In this document: positions 58,562 to 64,000 of the stretch, in pieces
Numbering within the stretch: position 1 is the first letter of the stretch
How the letters are laid out: every line of letters begins with the position of its first letter
Assembly (NCBI GenBank): GCA_018820855.1
Contig: JAHJNL010000060.1
Location: 19,698-83,697 of the forward strand
DNA: 64,000 nucleotides
From: Pseudomonadota bacterium
GTDB taxonomy: Bacteria > Desulfobacterota > Desulfobulbia > Desulfobulbales > Desulfocapsaceae
Reading direction: 5' to 3'
Position numbers and translations under genes: made by a program
The notes under the pieces: model-generated
What the model was told of the DNA's origin: nothing
Databases searched by the model: none
Seen by the model: the letters and a program-made list of their open reading frames with translations, nothing else

Positions 58562-58801
58562 TTACTTGTGCATCTTCTTCTGATCTTTAGACATGCGTTC
58601 AATCTGGTTTCCAGTGTTGTCGGCTGTTGCCTTGGCATCTAGAGCAGTACTTTCTGCACTACGAGCTGTTTCCAGGGCTGCCTCAGCAGTTGCGTTAGCT
58701 TGCTCGGCAATAGCCTTTACGGCTTCTAAATCCTTATTAGTGGCACATCCTGCAAGACCAATAACGATGAATAAGGCGAGTAATTTAACAGTAAGTCTCA
58801 T
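58562..58801 (-). CDS. OprI/Lpp-like alanine-zipper lipoprotein
   Basis: 79 residues. Signal with lipobox LAGC (Cys 19), then a heptad-repeat Ala-rich helix (VKAIAEQANATAEAALETARSAESTALDAKATADNTGNQIERM), which should form a trimeric coiled coil as in OprI and Braun lipoprotein. The last residue is Lys (KKMHK), the position that is linked to peptidoglycan in Lpp-like proteins. AGGAGG precedes the ATG. A homologue of this type usually ties the outer membrane to the wall. The second c-di-GMP riboswitch lies 460 bases upstream on the same strand, separated by a hairpin. Confidence 0.82.
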   Translation of the reverse strand: MRLTVKLLALFIVIGLAGCATNKDLEAVKAIAEQANATAEAALETARSAESTALDAKATADNTGNQIERMSKDQKKMHK

Positions 58802-59255
58802 ACGAAATCCTCCTGGTTGATATTTTTCAAGTTTAATGGGTTAGGAACTGTAATTATTCGTATCGTAATACCAAAAAAGACAAAAGGTTAGTATTGTTTG
58901 TTTGACAATGGGGAAAAACGATGATCGGAGACTGCCAACCAGGATAACATGAGCATCTGATGCTGAAGGTGATAGGAAAACAACCCGATAGCAGGGTTGT
59001 TAAGAGGAATTGAGGAGAAAACAGTCAATTCGTACCGCAGGGTTATTTTTCTATCACGATTATCAAAAGAAAACTTACACTCAGTCGTTCAATTTTTTTG
59101 TAGAATGAAGTGCTCCTTATCATTTTTAGCAACTGATCGAGATTATAAACCCTAAATCGATGGTCTTGAGCCATGGTATCAAACTGCCTTTGGCGATTGA
59201 TCACGTCACCATCCACAGCAAAACAGGCAATCAGGGTGGAACTCCCTCCCCCCCC
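58802..59255. other. Region between lipoprotein gene and riboswitch 2
   Basis: About 450 bases. On the minus strand, downstream of the riboswitch terminator, an open frame runs to 59043 (GDVINRQRQFDTMAQDHRFRVYNLDQLLKMI ... VIEK). It has GTG or ATG codons at about 59216 and 59174 but no clear start; it may be a small gene or a relic under riboswitch control. A hairpin AACAACCC/GGGTTGTT at 58981-59000 could end that transcript. Confidence 0.4.
58981..59000. terminator. Small hairpin between riboswitch 2 and lipoprotein gene
   Basis: AACAACCC and GGGTTGTT arms around a 4-base loop. Read leftward it is followed by TTTCC, a weak T-run. It might separate the riboswitch transcript from the lipoprotein gene. 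Confidence 0.4.
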
Positions 59256-59295
59256 AAAAAAAACCGAGTTACCCTCTAAAAAAAGCAACTCGGCT
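59256..59295 (-). terminator. Expression-platform terminator of riboswitch 2
   Basis: On the minus strand CCGAGTTGC (59293-59285) pairs with GTAACTCGG (59272-59264), with one G-U pair, across 12 bases; eight T follow (59263-59256), then eight G. The 5' arm overlaps the aptamer 3' core exactly as in riboswitch 1. Confidence 0.82.
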
Positions 59296-59362
59296 GCCTC
59301 AGCGAAAGGCCCGTAGTTTTCCGTCCCTGCCTCACGACAGGTTTGGCTTTGTTTTATAATAT
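59285..59362 (-). ncRNA. Second c-di-GMP-I (GEMM-I) riboswitch aptamer
   Basis: Read leftward: AAAGCCAAACC (59350-59340), the same 11 bases as in riboswitch 1; P2 CCTGTC/GGCAGG closed by GTGA, again a GNRA loop; GGGACGGAAAACTACGG; P3 stem GCCT/AGGC; and the 3' core AGCCGAGTTGC. The base expected to contact the second guanine (G20 of Vc2) is G, so c-di-GMP rather than cGAMP. The outer P1 pairing is weaker than in copy 1, so activity is less certain. Confidence 0.8.
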
Positions 59363-59368
59363 TAACCA

Positions 59369-59397
59369 ATCATACTCCCCCCCCCATCTACAGTCAA
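59369..59397 (-). promoter_or_regulatory. Sigma70 promoter with G9 spacer tract, riboswitch 2
   Basis: On the minus strand TTGACT (59397-59392) and TATGAT (59374-59369) are separated by exactly 17 bases, of which nine are an uninterrupted G run (59385-59377). Start of transcription should be near 59362, at the aptamer. Change in the run length by slippage would alter spacing and strength. Confidence 0.7.
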
Positions 59398-59811
59398 TGG
59401 CACTGTGTAGCATTTGTCTGCAGGACGGATAACTATAGTGTAGTATTGCAATCTTCGAGGTGAAAAATATTGGTTTGAAAAACGTGTGAAGTGAGAAGAT
59501 AAACTATTTTAAAATAGTTACGAGTTAACCCTTCTTCCTGATTCTTCTCAGCGACAAGGAGAGGGCGGGGCAGTTTTTAAGGACATTCTCCTAAGAATGC
59601 AGTAAGCATTTCATATCAAGTTAGCAGAGTTATGGGATGAAATATCTCAACTTCACAGAAACCTATCTGTTCCTGTATCCTCTATGCCAGCCATTACATG
59701 AAAAACTAACGGCCTGTAAAGAACATGAACAGCAGTGAGTTTCTCAAAAGCGCAAAACAACCATAGCAATCTGCAACAGCGGAAATTTCCGCCCACCCTT
59801 ACCTTCCCGCC
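59398..59811. other. Intergenic region upstream of riboswitch 2
   Basis: About 410 bases between the riboswitch promoter and the end of the DUF445 gene. No ORF or RNA recognised. Confidence 0.35.
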
Positions 59812-61425
59812 TTACAGGATATTAAGAAAAAACAGGTTCAGGCAGCCGATCAGGAAACCGAGGAGGGCACCGAAGAGGTTGATATATTTGAACTGCTCTT
59901 CCATGATGGAGAGCAGCAATCGTTCCAGGCGCATAAGGTCCAGGGAATTCACCTTTTCTTTGACGATATGCCGGATATTAAGAGAGTCCACCAGACCGGG
60001 GACTTCCACGGCCAGCATAGCGGAGGACATTCGACGCAGGGAGAGGTAGATTCCATCCCGGACACCGGCAGGAAGGAGTCTTGCCAATCTGCCCACGGGG
60101 TGATTGAGGAGATTGGTCAACAAACTGTCTATCATGGTGTTGAGAGTCTTTCTGCTCTTTTCTGAAGCGAGAATGGAAAACACTTCATTTTTCAACCAGT
60201 CTCTGCCGCGGCTTATGCCCTCATCACCCACCAGATCAAAAAGAATCTCCCCCAAAGACAGTTTACCGCCGTCGATATGGGTCTCGACATTATCTCTGAT
60301 CATGGAGGCAAAGGCGCTGGTGGTTTGCGGCTCGCGCAGGAGTGCAGACAACTGCCGGCTGAGATGACGACAAAACCCTTCTACCATCTCATCATGATCG
60401 TCGCCGATCATCGTTACGACTGGTCTCGCCAGAAACTCCCGGCTTCGTTCGCGCAGGGCCCTGGCCACTCGCTCCTGTACCTCAATATTCTGCAGCCAGA
60501 CAACAATATCCTCTTCCTTTTCCTCCAGGTACGCCCTGACTTTTCCTTCCACCACTTCAGGGGTCAGAAAGCCGCTGGCCAGTGCTGCCATGGGTCCCAG
60601 TCCTAACACAAAGGAATCAATGCCCATGCGCACCCCGGTAACGATACGGTCTCGGATCTCCGGTTCTGATATGATATGGGCCAGTTTCTCTAGAAGCGCC
60701 GGTGTCTGGCTCTCGATACTGCTGATGATCAGTTCCTGCATTGACTCGGGAAGGATCTCTGCCAGTGTTTTTTCCTGCTGCAGGGTGGCATACACCTTTT
60801 GCTGGACAAAGGTCTCCACCCACTCATCCATTGCCGGACTGGCCAGCATCCGCCCCAGATTCTTTTCCAGAAAAGCGTATGCGGATTCCCGATCCTGACC
60901 GGGCAGAAAAGTCTGCAGATCAGTACCAAGCAGCCGATAAAACTGTTCATCGATGGAATTTTCCAGGATATCCCTGAACGCTTTCGAATCGATAAAGGAA
61001 TGGACAGACTCCCGTGTCCGGGAGGAGACGGCCTGCACAGCTGCCTGGTAGTAATTGTGATACTCTTTCGGCACAATCTCACTCACAGGCCCAAGGTCCT
61101 TCTGCAACAGGGCCTCGCCGCGATTCTCAATCAAATCATAGAGGGTCTGCTGAAAGCTCTCCTTTTCCAGTCCCCTGCTGATTTCATCACTTGTGAGAAG
61201 ATGACTGCCCACCATTTCCCCGATATTTTTTGCCAGCTCTTCCCGTTTCGAGGGAATAACGCCAGGCGTCATGGGGATGCGGACACCGAAAACATATTTG
61301 GCCTCAAGGGGCCGAAACAACATCTTGATGGCTACCTTATTGGTGAGGTAGCCGATAAATGCTCCCAGCAAAGGCGGTGTTGCATAGTGCAGGACAGGTA
61401 TTAAATCAGCAGGACTCAGTGGCAT
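59812..61425 (-). CDS. DUF445 family membrane protein
   Basis: 537 residues. The N-terminus has the DUF445 signature: PPLLGAFIGYLTNKVAIKMLFRP followed by PMTPGVIPSKREELAKNIGEMVGSHLLT. A long helical region follows, and a C-terminal hydrophobic helix (GALLGFLIGCLNLFFLNIL) closes the protein, so both ends are in the membrane. Function is not established; Bacillus YheB and E. coli YjiN belong to the family. It overlaps the phosphatase gene upstream by 20 bases, so both are co-translated. Confidence 0.85.
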   Translation of the reverse strand: MPLSPADLIPVLHYATPPLLGAFIGYLTNKVAIKMLFRPLEAKYVFGVRIPMTPGVIPSKREELAKNIGEMVGSHLLTSDEISRGLEKESFQQTLYDLIENRGEALLQKDLGPVSEIVPKEYHNYYQAAVQAVSSRTRESVHSFIDSKAFRDILENSIDEQFYRLLGTDLQTFLPGQDRESAYAFLEKNLGRMLASPAMDEWVETFVQQKVYATLQQEKTLAEILPESMQELIISSIESQTPALLEKLAHIISEPEIRDRIVTGVRMGIDSFVLGLGPMAALASGFLTPEVVEGKVRAYLEEKEEDIVVWLQNIEVQERVARALRERSREFLARPVVTMIGDDHDEMVEGFCRHLSRQLSALLREPQTTSAFASMIRDNVETHIDGGKLSLGEILFDLVGDEGISRGRDWLKNEVFSILASEKSRKTLNTMIDSLLTNLLNHPVGRLARLLPAGVRDGIYLSLRRMSSAMLAVEVPGLVDSLNIRHIVKEKVNSLDLMRLERLLLSIMEEQFKYINLFGALLGFLIGCLNLFFLNIL

Positions 61426-62068
61426 AAGACACTACCTCCGCAGGTGTAGCTGCAATCTTCCAAGCGTTGTTCTCCTCAAGTTCCTGTCGGTCACGAAAAC
61501 CCCACAACGCTCCGATGGTCTTCATGCCAGCCCTGTTTCCGGTCTGCATGTCGGTTGCCGTATCACCAACGTAAAGTATCTCATCCGGATTCAGCCCCAT
61601 CTTGTCGGCAATCTCGAGCGCGCCTGCCGGGTCTGGTTTTTTGGCCACTCCTTCCCTCTGCCCAAAAACAAAAGCAAAGGGATTTTCCGGGAAAAATGAT
61701 TCCACACAGATTCTGGTAAAGCCGTGGGGTTTATTGGAGAGGACAGCAAGCTGCAATCCCGCAGCCGAAAGAGATGAAACCATTTCTACAATTCCTTTAT
61801 ATGGTGCTGAATGTTCATTCCAGTTACGGCTGTAGATCTCAGAAAATTTCTTCATGTAAGCAGTCAACTCTTCTTCCGTTGCAGATGCTTCCGGCACAAT
61901 CCGCTGCATCAGAGTCTTCAGGCCTTCTCCCACAAAATAACGGTAGGCATCCACAGGATGCGCAGGAAAACCAAAATGAGCAAGTGTGGCATTGGCAGCA
62001 GCTGCCAGATCTTCAAGGGTATCGAGAAGGGTTCCGTCCAGATCAAAAACAACCCCTTTCCATTTCAT
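61406..62068 (-). CDS. gph: Phosphoglycolate phosphatase-like HAD hydrolase
   Basis: 220 residues. HAD motif I is VFDLDGTLLDT (nucleophile Asp near residue 9, with second Asp +2), motif II is in LAVLSNKP, motif III Lys in GVAKKPDPAGAL, motif IV in YVGDTATDMQTG. The helical cap and length fit Gph, which removes phosphate from 2-phosphoglycolate produced in DNA repair or metabolism. Exact substrate is inferred from family. It is the first gene of a two-gene unit with DUF445. Confidence 0.88.
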   Translation of the reverse strand: MKWKGVVFDLDGTLLDTLEDLAAAANATLAHFGFPAHPVDAYRYFVGEGLKTLMQRIVPEASATEEELTAYMKKFSEIYSRNWNEHSAPYKGIVEMVSSLSAAGLQLAVLSNKPHGFTRICVESFFPENPFAFVFGQREGVAKKPDPAGALEIADKMGLNPDEILYVGDTATDMQTGNRAGMKTIGALWGFRDRQELEENNAWKIAATPAEVVSYATESC

Positions 62069-62459
62069 ATATTTCTCTTTTTTATACAGACAGACAAAAG
62101 ACGATTTGAGCCATCATGAAAGACCAACCTTCTGAATAAACACGAAGACTTTCCGATGGCATTTTCCTGCGCCACCATAGCATCTCGGAAAATATCGTAC
62201 AACTGCAAATGAGGACTATTCATTTTTTTCAAATTCTTTTACAATCGAAAGCAGATTCGCTATTATTATCAGACTCAGCAGGCGATAGCAAAGTTATTAG
62301 CCTTATTAAAGCCCAGCCCTCTGATCGATAAAAGAAAAATGACTTAACAAGTCAACCTTGATCACCCCACAGGGATGAACTCCGACAGATCTCATCTGAG
62401 CGTATTTGAAATACTGTGACAATCAAGCAACTTGTCCCTCTTACCTTTGGTTCATAACA
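62069..62459. other. Divergent region between gph and the sdh/frd locus
   Basis: About 390 bases. It holds the promoter listed at 62238-62266. No ORF or RNA was recognised in the 190-base leader before the cytochrome b gene. Confidence 0.4.
62238..62266 (+). promoter_or_regulatory. Sigma70 promoter of the sdh/frd locus
   Basis: TTTACA (62238-62243) and TATTAT (62261-62266) with a 17-base spacer. Transcription should start near 62273, leaving a leader of about 187 bases. Confidence 0.55.
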
Positions 62460-63098
62460 ATGTGGTTTATAAGCTTTCTCAAATCATCGATCGGCAAAAA
62501 AACGATCATGGCCGGCACAGGTCTCTGCCTTGTTCTCTTTCTCTGCAGTCACGCCGCAGGCAATGCCACACTCTTTTCCAGTGTCTCCCTGTTCCAGGCC
62601 TATGCCGACCAGCTGCATAGCCACCCCCTGATCGTCTCGGTCTTCAGCAAAGGGTTGTTTCTCATCTTTGCCGTACACGCGGTGACCGGCACCCTGCTCT
62701 TTCTCCAGAACCGCAAAGCCAGACCGCAAGCCTATAAGGTCAAGACCCGGGCCATAAAAAATCCATGGGCCTCCATGACCATGATCTACAGCGGACTCTT
62801 TATCCTGTTTTTTGCCTTGATTCACACAGCGGCTGTCTCCTTTGGCGATCATGGAAGAATCGGCGAGACTATCGTCACCCTGTTCAGTTCATTTTTCTAT
62901 TCCTTTTTCTATATTGTTGCCTTTGTGGTCCTGGCCCTGCACCTGAGTCACGGTTTCTGGTCCATGCTCCAGACCCTGGGAGCCAGCCATCCGCGCTACA
63001 CTCTACTGATCGACCGCCTGACTTACATTGTCCCGGCCTTCTTCCTTGTTCTCTTCAGTTCCATCCCCCTACTCTTCTTTTTTGGAACAGGAAACTGA
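62460..63098 (+). CDS. sdhC: Succinate dehydrogenase/fumarate reductase cytochrome b subunit
   Basis: 212 residues with five membrane helices and His residues fit for two b hemes: CSHAAGN, FAVHAVTG, ALIHTAAV, LHLSHGFWS. This is the single-subunit (type B) cytochrome b558 class found in Bacteroidota, Epsilonproteobacteria and Desulfobacterota. It anchors the flavoprotein and Fe-S subunits and exchanges electrons with quinone. ATG 62460 is preferred; a longer frame from 62406 has no ribosome-binding site. The next gene, a VOC protein, starts just after its stop. Whether the enzyme reduces fumarate or oxidises succinate in the cell is not decided here. Confidence 0.88.
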   Translation: MWFISFLKSSIGKKTIMAGTGLCLVLFLCSHAAGNATLFSSVSLFQAYADQLHSHPLIVSVFSKGLFLIFAVHAVTGTLLFLQNRKARPQAYKVKTRAIKNPWASMTMIYSGLFILFFALIHTAAVSFGDHGRIGETIVTLFSSFFYSFFYIVAFVVLALHLSHGFWSMLQTLGASHPRYTLLIDRLTYIVPAFFLVLFSSIPLLFFFGTGN

Positions 63099-63099
63099 A

Positions 63100-63492
63100 G
63101 TGACTTTTAAGCTGACAGCAATAGATCATCTGGTGCTCACCGTGAGCAGCAAGGAGAGGGCCGTGCAGTTTTATACCCGGCTGGGCATGGAACATCGTGA
63201 GTTTTCTCCCGGACGTTCCGCCCTCTTTTTCGGCTCCCAGAAAATAAATCTCCACACCGCTGAGGAAACAGCAAGCCCCAAGGCTGCCCAGCCGCATTGC
63301 GGAGCAGCAGATTTCTGTCTCCTCAGCAACACGCCCATGCCCGAAATACTTACTCATCTGCAGCAACTGGACATTCCAGTCATCCTGGGCCCGGTTGATC
63401 GCAGCGGCGCTGCAGGCAGACTTCATTCAATCTATATTAACGATCCAGACGGCAATCTCATCGAAATTGCCAATCAGACCGACAAGGTATAA
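63100..63492 (+). CDS. VOC-superfamily (glyoxalase-like) protein inside the sdh/frd locus
   Basis: 130 residues from GTG 63100 (AGGA 8 bases upstream). It begins [28 protein letters not shown] and ends [14 protein letters not shown], the two halves of a single VOC fold; His and Glu of those motifs are the usual metal ligands. Its similarity is to the group called virulence proteins, of unknown substrate. It lies two bases after the cytochrome b gene and two bases before the flavoprotein gene, so it is translated within the operon, an unusual insertion. Confidence 0.8.
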   Translation: MTFKLTAIDHLVLTVSSKERAVQFYTRLGMEHREFSPGRSALFFGSQKINLHTAEETASPKAAQPHCGAADFCLLSNTPMPEILTHLQQLDIPVILGPVDRSGAAGRLHSIYINDPDGNLIEIANQTDKV

Positions 63493-63494
63493 TC

Positions 63495-64000
63495 ATGGAA
63501 CTCAACTCCCGTGTCCCCTCCGGCCCCCTTGCTGAAAAATGGGACAATCACTGTTTCGCCAGTAAACTGGTCAACCCGGCCAACCGCCGCAAATTTAAAA
63601 TTATCGTGGTCGGCACCGGTCTGGCCGGGGCCTCTGCCTCGGCAACCCTTGCCGAACAAGGATATCAGGTTACCTCAATCTGTATCCAGGACAGCCCCCG
63701 GCGTGCCCACTCCATTGCGGCTCAGGGCGGAATCAACGCGGCCAAGAATTACCAGAATGACGGTGATTCCATTCAGCGCCTCTTCTACGACACTATCAAG
63801 GGGGGAGACTTTCGCTCTCGTGAGGCCAATGTCTATCGCCTGGCCCAGGTCAGCAACAACATCATCGACCAGTGCGTTGCCCAGGGTGTACCCTTTGCCA
63901 GAGAATACGGCGGCACTCTGGCCAACCGTTCCTTTGGCGGGGCTCAGGTTTCCCGAACCTTTTACGCCAGGGGCCAGACCGGTCAGCAGCTCCTCTTCGG
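63495..64000 (+). CDS. sdhA: Succinate dehydrogenase/fumarate reductase flavoprotein, N-terminal part
   Basis: An open frame from ATG 63495 runs off the right edge (168 codons visible). It reads [20 protein letters not shown] (dinucleotide-binding fold) and [21 protein letters not shown], the region where the FAD is covalently attached through His in this family. A further motif, [28 protein letters not shown], fits the type B flavoprotein. It is the catalytic subunit of the complex whose membrane anchor lies 400 bases upstream. Confidence 0.9.
   Translation, partial: MELNSRVPSGPLAEKWDNHCFASKLVNPANRRKFKIIVVGTGLAGASASATLAEQGYQVTSICIQDSPRRAHSIAAQGGINAAKNYQNDGDSIQRLFYDTIKGGDFRSREANVYRLAQVSNNIIDQCVAQGVPFAREYGGTLANRSFGGAQVSRTFYARGQTGQQLLF

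Noticed and set aside
59043..59369. 108-codon ORF on the minus strand as one gene
   Set aside because: It starts with TTG at the expected transcription start and runs through the riboswitch and its terminator; only its last part could be a real frame.
1..64000. tRNA, rRNA genes or CRISPR arrays
   Set aside because: No cloverleaf with the usual TTCGA loop, no rRNA sequence and no regular spaced repeats were recognised on reading either strand; a dedicated search could still find a tRNA.

Overview
The window looks like a chromosomal segment of a Gram-negative, anaerobically respiring bacterium. A member of Desulfobacterota (Desulfobulbales-like) is the best guess. The clues are a small two-CxxCH cytochrome, a DUF3786/Fe-S protein, a single-subunit cytochrome b of the fumarate reductase/succinate dehydrogenase type next to its flavoprotein, an acetate transporter of the GPR1/FUN34/YaaH family, many PAS-rich hybrid kinases, and GEMM-I (c-di-GMP) riboswitches with terminators. 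This placement is inferred from gene families, not from a marker gene. No rRNA, tRNA or CRISPR array was recognised.

Layout. 1-7.5 kb: 3' part of galT, an L,D-transpeptidase, a DUF5661 protein, a magnesium pair (CorA channel plus CNNM/DUF21 protein) and a small PAS kinase. 7.6-8.6 kb: a c-di-GMP-I riboswitch with an overlapping intrinsic terminator, upstream of a secreted phage-collar-like protein. 8.8-18.5 kb: a diheme cytochrome, then a tripartite RND efflux operon (outer membrane factor, adaptor, permease) divergent from its likely histidine kinase/response regulator pair and an outer-membrane protein. 18.7-24.9 kb: an IS91-type transposase remnant, a Cache-PAS hybrid kinase, DUF3786, an FAH-family enzyme and a small Cys-bearing protein. 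24.9-32.1 kb: a PhnD-GAF-HD-GYP c-di-GMP phosphodiesterase, a Bcr/CflA MFS pump, a DbpA helicase and an internally duplicated membrane protein. 32.7-38.1 kb: a TetR regulon of two operons (TetR + ABC1 kinase; MMPL/RND transporter + LolA-like protein) with matching operators. 38.2-46.2 kb: a REP-like cluster, then a five-gene overlapping operon encoding a second tripartite RND pump with its own two-component system. 46.7-55.3 kb: SatP-type acetate transporter with a Cache protein, and two very large PAS hybrid kinases that share a paralogous PAS domain. 55.9-64 kb: a membrane lytic transglycosylase, a metallophosphoesterase pseudogene, an OprI/Lpp-like lipoprotein, a second c-di-GMP-I riboswitch, DUF445, phosphoglycolate phosphatase, and the start of the fumarate reductase/succinate dehydrogenase locus.

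How they fit. The dominant theme is envelope biology under layered sensing: two RND pumps each tied to a two-component system, three hybrid kinases, one HD-GYP phosphodiesterase and two c-di-GMP riboswitches. The most unusual element is the second riboswitch (minus strand, about 59.3 kb). Its near-consensus promoter has a run of nine G in the 17-bp spacer, and a second run of eight G follows its terminator. This suggests a phase-variable, c-di-GMP-gated transcript.
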